From positions 10,443,690-10,507,689 of the forward strand of contig BROE01000013.1 in the NCBI GenBank assembly GCA_036571765.1: a DNA stretch of 64,000 nt, in the 5' to 3' direction. This document shows positions 25,555 through 38,927 of this stretch, one piece after another. This DNA comes from Plecoglossus altivelis (taxonomy: Eukaryota; Chordata; Actinopteri; Osmeriformes; Plecoglossidae). The notes beneath the pieces were generated by a model. That model had not been told where the DNA came from, searched no databases, and saw nothing but the letters and a program-made list of their open reading frames with translations. The translations under genes and the position numbers were made by a program. Every line of letters starts with the position of its first letter. Position 1 is the first letter of the stretch.

Positions 25555-25740
25555 TTAAGAAGGATATGCAAATTACTTCCTCATTATGTGGAGACAAACA
25601 GTTAAGTGTTCTGATAATTATGCTTTAATGGTCTTGGTTTCATTGGTATTAGTTCCCAGGGATGCTGATGCTAATGTATCTTTATTGGAGGTCAGCCAGA
25701 GAGCTTTCTAATGAGGATATTTGCGAGGTTACAACTCATA
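25555..25740. promoter_or_regulatory. Candidate conserved regulatory element
   Basis: A segment holding a perfect POU octamer ATGCAAAT (25566-25573) and a run of TAAT/ATTA homeodomain cores (gataattatgctttaatgg, gctaatg, taatgagg). The composition resembles vertebrate conserved non-coding elements. This is a look-alike judgement only. Confidence 0.25.
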
Positions 25741-28615
25741 TCTCCATACAAAAACTCCACACAAAGCATTCCAACACTTAATCATCTGGGTTTTCCTGTC
25801 CCTGTTATACAGCCAAAACAACTAAGACACTGCTTCATCCTCAAGTGTAACGTGGCGATTACCCCACAGTAGGCTAATGCTGTAGATCTAAATTATTAAC
25901 ATCCATGAGGCTATGGCGACCCATTCCAAAGGATTAGTTATATTTAGCGATTTAAAAAGATTATAGCCTAACACAAGTTACTAACTAATTACAAGGGATA
26001 TCCAACATTATCATAATAAAATACCTAAATCCTGCCAAATTTATGGGTGACCCATAACAATGTTAAGAGCACTTGAGACGTGCAAAATGTGCACACACAA
26101 AAATGACTTGAGAGGTTAAACAGCTCCACTTAACTGACATTTCCTGAGAGGACATACAAGTGATCTAGGGATTTTCTGGTCAACTCCTGCAGGGAATGAT
26201 ATGCAGTAGAGTGGCCATCTGCCTGCTGCTTAACGTTTTACCTCTGATAGGATAATCCATGCTACCACCTGAACAAACCAATCAAGACCTTCCAACAAAC
26301 CGCTAGAGATGATTCAAGCCAACAACTATCATATGTCCAATCACTAGGCTTTAAAGATGCTCTTCAAGGGAGCGTTAATAATGACAGAAACCATGCATAT
26401 TTTCAGTATGAAAACGTGTTCTTACTTTTACATCTGGTGTCGGGCATATTTCAACACTCAAGCGCAAGCAATGCATTGTTGAAAGTTACCTGAAGATAGA
26501 ATAGAATTTCTAGATCGATAGAATTTCTGTGGTAGAAAATTGCCTTTTAGGTTATAGTCAAACCACCCCACCACAAGACTTTTACATACAGAAAGATATT
26601 TGCCATTTAAAAATAAGAAACGGATACTGTAGCTCATTTTCTAAAATCACATACATAGATCCAGCATCGAAAAATAACTGAGAATTTACTTCATACAATT
26701 CCAGACCAATCATATACCCCATCTAAGCTAAACGTTGCAGTTTTGTCAATTGCTTCCCCATTGTACCATAAGCCTACCTGAAAAGACATGTCTAAACTAT
26801 GTTTGTAAATGACAAATTCACTTTGCAAAGGTGCCACTGAAACCCATAAATTGGCAAGGCTCTATTCCAGCAGACTGGAGGAGAGGACGACATCACTACC
26901 GAGGCTGTAAAATAGCTGTATCCTCTGTCTGCAACAAGCTCTGCCTTCAAGGCATAGCACCTTTAACACAGGTCAGTGTTGCACAAGTCACATCACACTG
27001 ACTGAGCTTCACCAAAACAGTTCACAACGCACAATCAGAGCCGCATTGGGAAAAGGCGTCGTAATTATCAGCCCACTTTCAACAGAGCAAAAGATTACAA
27101 CTGAATCAACTTTGAGGCTGCATTAGTCAAATCAGCGAGTGCACACAGACTGGGCACGGGGTATGAATTATAATATAACACAGGCACCTACTGGCACAAT
27201 GAACGCCTTAACAGGTAAAGCAAAGTTCAGGAGAAAAGTCTTTGACTTAAATGTATTATGAGAAGCGTGTCTGTACAAATAATATGGGAAAAGAGCAACC
27301 GCAAAGGGTATCCACACACTGACACTAAAGTAAAATATGTAACAAGCAGACTTGTTGAGGCAGGCAGCATCAGACCGTCCTGTAACCGTGGCCTGTGTGG
27401 AAATCTCCCTAAAAAATCTGGAGCTGGAGAGCAGATGTCCAGCAAACCACATTCAATCTGTGCAGCAGAAAACTGTCGGGAGCGCTTATGAGTCAAATAA
27501 CCACCCTGCAGACACGCTGACGCACCCTGGCCAACGCTGACATTTCAGAGGTTTGCAAAAAAGGATAACTACTGTAAAGGAAGCGGGGCTCACCGCACAC
27601 TCAAAGCCTAAATATGTTTTACTATTTTGTTATTCACAAGATTACTACAGGCATTGCTCTATGGTTTTATTGAATGGTTTGATTGACGGATGTGTCTTTA
27701 TATTGAATATAAAAGAGCATAACAGTTTAAATTGACTGCTTTGATAGGAAATGGCTTCGAAACAGAACAAGATAGAAGGCAGCAACAATACCAGAACATA
27801 GTGTAGTTTCAGGCATAGGCTATAGCCAAACCAGGCCAACAAAAAAACGTTTATTATATTCTTGAGGCGCTAAAATCACTAAACAGTTGAATACAAGTTT
27901 TAACGATGCATACATTGAAAAGCAGCTTTAATGTGGAGAGATATGCTACAGTTGAGATAGGTTGTTAGGTTTAAGACCAGAAAATAACTCCGAGTTAGCC
28001 TCAACCTGATTCAAAACATCAGGACTACAGCTTCTCGTTTATAGTAGATCAAAAACAGACAAACTACGCTGGATGGTTATAACCTTGCAGGCTAACAGAC
28101 CACAGAAGTTAAGATTAGACTACTTTGTGGAGCAGACTGAGTGTTCTAAAGCCCCGACGTTACACTTGTGAATCACACAGGATGGCAGTGAGATATACAT
28201 GTTAGAAAGGGTAGTAAGCGCATGGATTTTGAATTGCACTAGCAAGTAGGCGACTGAAATTAAAACAGTAAAGTCAATACTTTGCCAACAGCCACGCACT
28301 CACTGCATCCAGCAAATACAACGATGTGTTGGCTAGCTAGACACTCGGCTAGCATGCATGCTAGTAGCTCACAGTCACAGCTTTGAAGTTACGAATCACG
28401 TCTGAATCCATAGGTATATTTTCTTACCATAGCCTGCTATATTAGAATGATATCCGCATCACGTATCTACCTAACCATCAACCTCATAAATCTAAGATAA
28501 ACTTACATTAAATGTGTGAGTTCCATTTGTATTGGATTGCATAGATGTATTAGCTAGCCCTTCATGGGCGATGGGGGCAACAAAAAATGAGAAGAATGAA
28601 AGACGTGTGACTTAC

Positions 28616-28800
28616 CAACGCCAATATTTCTTCTTCCGATACCGTCCTAAATATCCAGAAGTGAATTGCTTGAAAGACAAGGGAGACTAGGAAGCTAGCT
28701 TCTCCCTGAGTGCTTCTCTGCTCAAGCCTTTCCTACCTCTCCTAACACAGTACAGGAACATTTCTGAGCACAGTGGATCAAGCGACAGACCCTCACTCCT
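28616..28800 (-). other. glce: Probable non-coding first exon of glce (5' end approximate)
   Basis: A strong minus-strand donor, GTAAGT, starts at 28615, so the exon ends at 28616 (…gcgttg, then gtaagtcac). The stretch above it has no long ORF and is followed upstream by a promoter-like segment with CCAAT boxes. On the minus strand the next good acceptor before a conserved coding exon is that of the glce exon at 4563. I therefore infer that this is the 5' UTR exon of glce; further untranslated exons may lie between. The start near 28800 is estimated from the position of the CCAAT boxes, not seen. Confidence 0.55.
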
Positions 28801-28930
28801 GCTAACGCACTGACACCGCGAGACAGCACGAGAAGGTGGAGTTTTTTAATAGCCAATGAAATACGCTACTGGAAACTGCGAGGTCCAATCAAATCTAAGC
28901 TTTTGTCTGCTGTTTGCTTGATTGACGCGG
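28801..28930 (-). promoter_or_regulatory. glce: Probable glce promoter with two CCAAT boxes
   Basis: Two CCAAT motifs, at 28853-28857 and 28885-28889 (plus-strand spelling), lie about 30 bp apart just upstream of the inferred minus-strand first exon. This is typical of NF-Y-driven, TATA-less promoters. The flank (28801-28850) contains several CpGs in otherwise CpG-poor sequence. Placement rests on the donor at 28615. Confidence 0.45.
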
Positions 28931-31900
28931 GGTGCCACTATTGTGCAATTAAATTCGTTTTTGTCTTCCCAAGTCCACTCATCGTTGTCGTGTATGTAAT
29001 TTACTGTCATATCTGTCGATTTAATCCTGCTCTACACTCGTTTAAAACAGGGAGAAAACATCGATTTGGGATTTAAAGATAAATCACACTAAATGACACA
29101 TTTTGGTTGACTTGTCTATAACTACAGTTATTTAAGTGAAATGTAACATCTTCCAACTTCTACTAAGCTTTTTACAAGTCAGTCACAAAATTCAGTTTCT
29201 AAAATGAACTAAAAGTCCATATGGGTTCTTCTGAATAATTTAAAGATTTGGACTCCCAATTCACAAGCATTAGACAACACGGATTTCAGATAGCTCAAAT
29301 ACTTTAATGCCACATGGTACACATGGTAAATGTTGGAATCCTAGCAATAAACATCGGCATAATTGTTTACTGAGATCAGAAAACAGTTAATCATTTGAGT
29401 GTGTATGCATATGCCTGCATTCTGTCCAATATAAGGCAAATGTTTTGTTTTAATAGCATTATTACACTATTACAAGGAGTATAAAAAAATAGAAGAACAA
29501 TCGATGCCATGATTAACAACGCGTCTATTCACAGTTGTCTGTGAAAGTCTTGCTGTAACGGCAGATACTGTGACTAGCAAACTAAACAAGCATACGTGCC
29601 TCTATTCTCCATGATAAAGCTCATTATAAACATTAGACTTTATTTGTGTGTTCTATACCATATGCATGAGATGTGGTGAGGTTTTGACTTAAATGCCCCT
29701 CTGATCACAACATACCACGTTGTCCTCCATGCCATGCTTTACTTTTTTGGTGTGGCTTCCTCACTCACCTCCATGCATTATTCACTTGGTTCCCTGAGCA
29801 ACCATCTTTTCATTCCTCCTGTTGAAAGTATTCTTGATCTACAACGAATATTTGAACTTAACAACCATGACTTGCATGACGACCTCAATCCCAGTGTATT
29901 GCATGACTTGAAGTTGACATCAATGCCATTTATTTGATCTAATCTATATGGCCAGTGGCATGTGGACATCCCCACTAATTATGGAGTTGGGAGTCTATTA
30001 GATGTTTCAGCCACATTAAAGGGGATAACTTCCCATGATTGGAATCGGATGTCTAACTAACTCATAAAGGTGGTTAGGTGCTCCAGTAAATTTGGCCACA
30101 GTGTACTTTTCTCTAATTATGGAGAGGATACAGGTGGATAGGTTTCTCAGTGTTCTATCACTACTACACAGATGACGCTGCAACCTGATTGTTTATCAAA
30201 GGATCAAACCAACAAAGGTTTGTGATGTGGTATTGTTTTTGTGAAATGTTGTACAGTTTTTTGTGTTGCTGACAAATGTGTACATGGATTGATGAATGTT
30301 GGGTACATTTTTTGGGATTGAGGCATGATACTGGGAATGCTCAATGACAACTTATTATGAGAGAAATGGAGCAGGTAAAAACAATAGACAACAAGTACAA
30401 ATTAATATGTACTCTGTACCTTCTTCACACTGTCTGAGCCTTGGAAAGGGAATACAGGGAGGGAATCAAGCATGCTTTGAGTTTTTGGAGAGGACACTGG
30501 GGAAAGGTTGTTAAAACTACAGAGGGCATTTCAGCAACTAATCACATTTCCTGGCAGACGGCATCCTCGGCCTCGCTTCCCTCTTCCAGGAACATGGAGC
30601 ATCTTATGAAAATTAATAAGCTTAGTGTTTTTCTCGCTCTGTCTCGTGTTCAGCGGCTGATGAAACGCTCCTGCACCTGAGGAGCTGCTGGACGCCCTCG
30701 TCTCATACCCGTGCTGTGCTCAGAATCATGGCACATAGTAGGAGCTCTGAAGAGCAGTGTGACATGAGCTTTAAACACTGACAGCAGCTTATAAGAATGA
30801 TCTGCTGCCAGATGCATGGAGCCTCGTGGTTTATTATCAAAACAAGGTTATAAGTTCGTTGCAGAAACAAACTGGACTTGTTCCTCTTGTAAACCAAATG
30901 GCCAGTCAGGTCATTTAACGTATTAAAATGTAGCCTTTCCTGCAGAGGGATGAATGAAAGCGTTAAAGTAATATATTTAGTCAATCCTCCTCAATCCTGA
31001 GACCAATACATTTAGCTGTTGTTCAGTATTTTGGCTTTCTCAACTGCATTCAAAGGACAAGTTGGAGAAAACAGCCTTGTATCTGGTCATTTTGATTGAT
31101 GCTGTGGTGGTATCGTGGTGTGTGCATTTTTACTTTTTGCCACATGAGTGACCGGGGTGGCACAATATATCCGGTGTGTTTCTATTGCCTGGCTTGGCCT
31201 GGTGCTGACTGACTGGGTGAGATAACTCCCTCAAAACCCCAAAGTTCATTTGATCTTGCACTATTTGTATTCTATGACAGCTTCTCATTTTCACTTTGGA
31301 GAAATAGAGAGTCACATCACTTTAGGGGCCATCTGATATTAACCTCCTTGCAAAAAATCCCTTGAATGAATAGAAAAAGGGAGCGAGAGAGAAGAGATTA
31401 GTTTGTATTCAGTACAAATTCAAGGGTCATAAAAAATTAATCCGAAAACATCTGTTTATCTTTTTATCACAATACTGATACCTTTCTCTCTTCAATAATG
31501 ATTTGCTTCTTTTTACTGTTTCAATCTAATTATTGTTTTTCTGTAAAACACACTGTAAACAGCTGAATTTGTCACTTATAGAAGATTGCTGTGGGTCTAA
31601 CTGCTAAATCGAGTTCTAAATAGGGTACATGTGCTTGAATAAATACATTTCCTGCTATCTTGTTATAAGTTTACAGTGTGAAGTGAAGAAATTAATAAAT
31701 ACAGATTTCATGAAAGAACCACCTGTGCTTTGGGATGTAGTTGGCCCAACCCTGTACTTTCATTTCCTTCAGGGCTTTATAGATTAAGCTTGAAATGTAA
31801 AAAGACTCTTGGCCATTTGAGACAAAACTCTATATTTCTGCCAGAAATACTTAATTGTACAGTATTTTATATTTATATCTGACCTATGTTATAACCAATG

Positions 31901-34900
31901 AGTGCAACTTTCAAAAATATATTTATTAGTTTTAGGATTCTTTCCATCCCAATCTGTGTTCATTGTTCTACCTCATTCAGTCTGTCCACAAGCTCATCAA
32001 GGTGACCTTGCATCTTACTCTGATTTGCAATCACTCTGTATGATTGCAAAATTGTTCTGTAACAACCATAAGTGCTCCTGAATATGCCTTAATATGACTG
32101 ATGCCTTGTCCTCCAACTTGACATTGAATTTTAATTCTCAAATGGCCTCCATCAGTCCGTCTCTCCAGTTGAGAGACGGACATTGACTATACTGCATTCA
32201 GGGAAGGCCACTCCTTCACCCATACTTCTCATTCATCTCCCAAGCTAAGTCTAAGCAAATTTCTACATGACCTTTTTAAAGGACCAGAACAATTCAATGC
32301 ATCTGACCATAACACAAACGCATACAAGTGTATCTGTACCATCTTTTTCACCAATAATCTCTTATTTCTGCCTGCCTAAATACAACATTTCCATTCATTA
32401 ACTTTGACTATCTTGCATCTTTGCAGTCTCTGCTATTTCAAGACTTCCAATTTCCCTGGAAGCTGCTGGAAGATGCAGATTGGCTGTTGGGATAGGGCAT
32501 GGTAGGGCTTGACAGCTGATTGATTCTAGAGTTGCAGTCGCTCATACTGTTACCCTCTGTTGTTTTTTATCACACTCTCCAAGGTCATAAAAGATTAATG
32601 AGCTCCGCTCACAGGGTTTGTTAATGTAGTTGAAGCTGAGCATTGTAGTAGCAAGTGCAATGGCGCGTAGTCTGTATAAATATTTACAGCATCTCCCACT
32701 TCTCTCAGACAGGTTGTGTTTACCATGGAGGTCCTCATTAACATGACACGGAGAGATAAGATGGCAGCCTGCAGGAGCAAAAACTAGTCATGAAGAAGCT
32801 CAGCTACAAACTGATTTGAGTTTTATGTCATTTCAGAAACTAACTTCATTGTGTGCTCTCACTTTTAATGTATGCAAAACAGGCAAGAGTTTGGAACTCG
32901 AGCTTAGTTGCTTTGGTCTTGAACACAGTGCAGTGTTGTTTCTATTCCAACTGAATATTTCATGACGTACATTCCAGGGAGGTTAGAGGTTTTTTGAGTG
33001 CTTATTTTAGGGTCAGGAATAAGGAAGGTTTAGTTGATCACTCAGGTCTGCGGAGGAGTGGGGGGAATTCATTTCTATTTCTTATGCTGTGTCTACAGCT
33101 GTTCTATTTTTCTTATTAGCATAATCGCCTCTGTCTTGAGCTCCAGTGCTTTCATAAATGCTCAAGCAGTCATCTGAATGGACTGAACACAGCTTTTTTT
33201 TAAAGCCAAAATCCATCACTAATCTTGCATTGACATCTTGAAGTTCAGGGTGCCGCTGTGTGGATTGAGCATTATGTGGTCCTGCTCCTGGATGATGCTA
33301 TGCCAGAATATCCATTTGAGAAGCAGGGAAGTGAGTGCATGTTCACACTCACTGCATCCTACCACATAATGCACCCTCACCATTAGTCTACAAATGATCC
33401 AAATACCAGGGGGTAGGGGTTTTTGCTCTGCACAAAGCTCCTTAGAACATCAGACATCCTTTTCAGATAAGGTGTCTTTTGCCTTCCCTTGGTCTGGAGT
33501 CCCTCCCTGCCTCCTTGCCTTCCTGCCAAGAGGGGCAGGTCCTCCCAGAATACTGCTAGGGGTGCCTATTCTCTTTTTCCATTTTCATACCGCAGACAAG
33601 GAAAAGAAGACAAAAACAAACACCATTGTCTCTCCTGTACAAATGCACCTTTTTTGTCTCACAGGTAAACAGGAGGTGATGAGGTGACGTGACAGAGTCA
33701 CAGAGGATTCTGGCAAGTGTTTTACTGTTTGTCACTGCTAGGTCATTTGGGGCCCGTGCTTCGTTCTGAGATTTTCTCTGCATCTAAACAAGGAGCAGTA
33801 AAAAAACAAAGTTGAGACTCACATCTAATAAAGAACAGACATGGCCTTAGGTAGAATGAGCTTTTCTCTGAGCCGAGATAATTATCTCTGTACAATGTCA
33901 CGCTTCTATCGTCTTAGCCCAGGTTTGGAGGGCTCCAAATCTGTACATGAAGTAACAATGATTTTGTGTGTATATCCAGGACTGATGAGGACAAAAAAAA
34001 ACATACCAAGAAACAACAAAAACCTATGTAGACCTGTTTCACAGGATAATGAAGACTATGCAAATTAGGAAGGTCCATGGAAATTACACAGGGGGAAGCC
34101 ATGTAAATCAAGGAAGTCACTTTAAAACCATATAACTCCAATGCTGGTTAGGCAACGATTCATGTTTCATATAAATGAAAGTATAACGGGAGGAAAGTGA
34201 AGAGTCAACTCTAAAGGACTAAATGTGTCAACAGTAAATATTTGAGACAAATAACGAAACTTTACAACGTGAACAAAGTGGAACAGTTTTCAGCATGCAA
34301 AAGGCAACCAAATTCAGACCGTACTCTCCACATTACAGTTGTTGCACTTGCTTCCAATTTTTCAATACCATAAGGATAAATCTTGCTTGTTGTTGGGGCC
34401 TTGGCAAAAGTGTGCAGATGTTATCTGCATGCATACTAGTCCTAAACCGAGAAGCCCTGGGATTAACAAAATAACCCACTTTATAACTGTTCCCACTGCA
34501 CGTTATCAACCAGTAAATATGTAATTGGACTTTCTCCACTAGTCATCAGTATGATTAGCTGCTTGGCAGTGGGTGAATGAGAAGAAGAAATAGCAAAAAA
34601 GAGGCTCCATCAGAGAGGCTAATAAATAAAAACAGTAGTTCTCAAGACATGCTAGCTGTTACAGGCAGTATTTTCCCATAAATAGGGTCAACTTGATCTG
34701 GGATCAACACTTAAACGAATCAGTTCCAGATTGGCGTGTTGGTGTTTACAATGAAGTGCAGAGTCTCTTGGCTGGGTAAGGTCTGGTTTCACAATTTAAG
34801 ATTGCAATGCCACAGGTGCATGTCAGCACATTTTGCATGCTACCGATGAATACTAACACTAAAACTATCAGCTCTGGAAATATGTGATGTGAGCAAGCAC

Positions 34901-37900
34901 AATTTATTAGGTGACATTGCATGAAAGGCCATAAGAGCAAAGCATCACAGTGAAAGACAATCTAAAAGTGTGCTTAGTATATCTGATACCAACATATTTT
35001 GAGTGAGGCTCTTGAGCTACGGATTTTACGGACAGTCACACAACAATAACCCACATTCGGAATATTGATATTACCATTCACTGGAATCATCAGGAGACCA
35101 CACAAGTAAAGGTTAGGAAGGACACTGCAATGGAGCACAACAAGCACACCTAGAGACATAGACTAGACGTCATGCTGGATTTCAAAAGGTTATGCTATAA
35201 CTTCCTACAGCTTCTTGCTAAAGCAGTTTTAAGTGACTGAAAGGTATACGTAGTAATTGAACAGGGATACACAACCTTTCCCACAACTGTTAAATTAAGT
35301 CAGACAGAAAAGATATTAGAGGCCAGTAACCAGAAATTCAATACATTTCTGATTCCGGTCTCAGGAGCTGTAGCTAGATTTATTTGTAGCATGATAATGC
35401 TGGAGATTTAAGACAACTAGATGAATTGGAGAGATTATGTAATTACTCACGTAGCACATGATTTATGTTTCAGGACACTTTGCAGTGAACTGTAGTGACT
35501 GACTGGAGCTGGCTCAAGGTGTGATACAGATTGTGAAACTGAATGACCTTCCTTTCGATATAAAGACAACATCAAAGACAGTATCCATCAATATTGTCTA
35601 TTGTCAGTGTGGACATGGCGATTAAGAGTGTGGCAACACAAAGACAACCAGGGAAAGCCTACACATAACCATTCAAAACGTTAAGTACAGGGATTTGCTG
35701 TTTCGTTTATTCTACAAGTGGCTTAATCTGGTAAAATACAGACTATTCCTTAGCACTAACCACAGAAATACTGTCCATCTTATTGATCAGCTGCACTTTA
35801 CACACTATTCAAGGAACAAAATGGATGTCTCTCCTGTGTGGTTTCTTGAATAGTTTTGAGTTCATTGCATATTAGATGTATGAGATGAAAAATAGGCTCT
35901 TCAATGCAATGTTTGGGAAGAATAGTCTGCATTTACGATGCTCTCTCCTCCACGGGTGTTGAATTACAAGGCGATGTCCTCAAAACTGACAGAATCAATC
36001 AACATGAATAATGAATGGAAAGCTACTCAGTTACCCGTGAGTGGTGCAGACTTCCTCTGAGGCTCCCATGTTTGTCAGACATGCAAACAAGTTGAATTTT
36101 GTAAGGTTACTTCTTGGTTTAGGACTAGTTTTCCCAGACAGTTATTGAGCATTTTTGGGCCTAAGCAGACATCAATTTAGATTATAAATAGATTTTCTTG
36201 TTTGTTTGTTAATCTGGTTAACTGAACCTAATCAAATCCAAACTGCATTTTGAAAGCAATAAATAGTTGCAATAAAATTTGTCTTGGCTGGGCAATTAAA
36301 GCTAAATGTACAAATGGATTTCACAATTGTCATCCATATAATGTCATCACAGGGAAACACTATCATGTGTCACAAGTCAGAGAGCTTTTAAGTCTTCACA
36401 TGGCTGCTGAATATCCAGAGATTAGTTTGGTGAGACCTTATCTGAAATCACCAAGTGTCCAAATTAGGGCTCAAATAGTAACTTGAGTCAGCATGATGAC
36501 GTGAGAGAATTTTCTCTGACAGAACAATTGATAGGTACATGAAAATCTGATCATCTGAACCCAGTGTGCATTAAGTATGTCTATTGTCTCTACTTCAGGA
36601 GGTTTCCTTAGTGTAGCTTATTCAAAAAACACAGAAGCAACATGAGGCATCAGGTAAGATTTGCAAAGGATTAGTGATAGAATCCATTTTTGTGAATTAA
36701 ACCCTCCCTTCTCTAAAGCAATATATTAACCTTAAAATATTGCACAATTCAAATAGAACTGATAGAAAAATAAACACATAGTGAACATACGCAGGCCCTG
36801 TAAGTAAAATCTATTGACAAGAGTATATGCTGTACAAAGTCAGGGAGAGGTTTATTATTTCCCTTTTCCAAATAAATACAACCCCCTTGTGGTTGACCAT
36901 TTTTACTGCAATCTTAATTTTTTTCAATATTTTATTGTTTTCTATCTTGAATTATTTATACCGTCACCAGGGTTCCATCTAGTGGATAACGACTATGTTA
37001 CTACGACTACTATTATAATTCCTTTCCTTTAGAACATTTACCTCACCTTTTCATTTTCCACACAATTAACATTAACAGCCTAAATTCAGTCACTGGTAGG
37101 TCATAATGTATATTATGTAACTGAGGCCAAGCAATGAAGCATTTGTCTTATATGATATTGAGATATCAAGATGGAAATTCGCAGTCATTCCCTTTCTTCT
37201 AGATTTTAGTCCATGCTGTAATAATTGTCATTAGGTCATACTACCACTTCACACTACCATACTACCTAACAATTCATATGGTTTAGATTACAATACAAAA
37301 AAGACGAGCAAATACACGCTATTTAACACTAGATGGCACTGGTTTAGTAAATTTGGCAATTCCTGTGACTACAAGGTTGTTAATGTGAATTACAGTATCA
37401 TGGATATAAAGGGACTACAAAGACACAGACCCTCCAACAGCCTCAACTGACTAACCGCTGCTCCGGTGGCCTCTCAAAATGAAAGCTTCAATTTGAACAA
37501 TTAAAACGGTAAAAGGAGAGAAACATTCCCCATTAGAATAAGTTTGTCGTTTTAAACTAAATGTATTAAACAACTAATTCAAAATTCTGAATGAAGCTAC
37601 ATTTGTATGACTAATGACAGGTAGAAATCTTAATAGCAAACGTTTGAAAGTGGGATTCGTTTAGTTCGACATGATGGTTGGTAGCGGGCGTCAAATCAAG
37701 CAACGTGAAAAACGAAATCTACGCACTCGAAGCACGCACTATGCAGCACAAGAAGGAAGAACGAGGGCAGGAGCGAATGAGACACACCCAACGGAAATAT
37801 GGCTCTCGCTTATGCGACAAGCAATGTTCAAAAAGGTTTCACATTATCTCGTAGGCACGTTACGGAAAGTATATCCCGGGCAAAGAATGAAGAATCTTAT

Positions 37901-38640
37901 CATATGAGAGGCTCACGAAATTACCTGAAATGCATTTGTCATAAAATGCGAAAGATTTCTATAAAGTCAAGGAAACAAACAAGGTGGTTCTCAAAGCAAC
38001 ATGCAATCGGTCTACGCCTTCCATGCAGTTAAAGCAGTGCCGGATACAGAGTGGCATCAATTTTAGGTAGGCTACTCATTATTTTTTGTTCGTTTTGTTC
38101 ATCAACAAAATGCATTTCATATAATTGTTTTAGATGCAAAATGGCGCCGAAGAATTGTTGTCAGGTGACCATACTCCCTGCTCCTCCCCCGTCATGACAC
38201 AAATGTAGGTTTATGCACAAGATGTGACCTGACATTGGTTTTTGCACACATTGGGGTATGATGCATTTTGCCCCAATGTAGCCTACCTCTCCGCAATACA
38301 GGTGAACCACTAGTCTGAAGAAAGTTCTAAGAATGTGTTTTAGTGGTCAAATAGTTGTTGTTAATGTTTTAAATTACGCCCGGAGTTGCTGAAGCAGGCG
38401 ATCGTACAGATACGCTAGTGTTGCTACAGTGATAGTGCAGAGAAACTATTAGCCTACGTTATCACATAGCCTACATTTTTATTTGGCTAAATTAAACTAT
38501 CATCCTACAGTTTTAATTGGCTTGTGGTTGCCTATAATTTATGGCCTCATAGGCTTTTAAACAAACCTGGTTAGTTAACGTTGTGAAAAATAATCTAAAC
38601 AACCTCTTTCATTTTACTAATATACTTTATCCTGGAAACC
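28931..38640. other. Intergenic region between glce and anp32a
   Basis: No recognisable protein-coding exon is present on either strand; the open frames are below 100 residues and match no family I know. SPESP1 and NOX5, which I recall between ANP32A and GLCE in mammals, are not seen. Some non-repetitive stretches (about 30540-30720, 32560-32790, 33100-33260) look like possible conserved elements. A POU octamer is at 34058-34065. Confidence 0.7.
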
Positions 38641-38873
38641 CCACCCAATTTTATAATCGCATTTTATTGGTAGGTGAACCTGTGTAAATCCCCAGCCTCT
38701 TTATTTGGCGGCTGTAATTGGTCGGTAGTGACGACAATCCTAAAACATATTCCCGCCTACAGAGAAGATCAAGTTTGAATGAACAACAGTATTCTGTTCA
38801 AGTGGTTGCATTTGCACAATAATACAAAAGTATTTTACGGGGATTGTCAAGCATCGGAATATAGTTGACCAAA
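38640..38873 (+). promoter_or_regulatory. anp32a: anp32a promoter and 5' UTR
   Basis: Three CCAAT boxes (38645-38649 forward; 38666-38670 and 38717-38721 as ATTGG) lie 150-230 bp before the ATG. An E2F-like tttggcgg is at 38704-38711 and tcccgcc at 38751-38757. No TATA box stands at a suitable distance. This is the layout of a TATA-less, NF-Y/E2F growth-related promoter. The transcription start is probably near 38780-38840 and is not seen directly. Confidence 0.55.
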
Positions 38874-38927
38874 ATGGACATGAAGAAAAGAATTTATCTC
38901 GAACTGCGGAATCGTACGCCATCTGAT
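38874..38927 (+). CDS. anp32a: anp32a coding exon 1
   Basis: Encodes residues 1-18 (MDMKKRIYLELRNRTPSD) and ends in phase 0 at donor GTAAGC. Confidence 0.96.

Larger units (their letters stand above)
4564..28615 (-). other. glce: Large first intron of glce
   Basis: No protein-coding exon is recognised in this 24-kb stretch on either strand. The open frames in it are short, unlike any protein I know, and many are made of simple repeats. It holds the microsatellites, minisatellites, palindrome and octamer pair listed separately. Its extent follows from joining the non-coding exon at 28616 to the coding exon at 4563, which is inferred. Confidence 0.5.

Noticed and set aside
37671..38032. Two basic plus-strand frames upstream of anp32a
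   Set aside because: No recognised protein; they overlap each other in different frames and fit chance.
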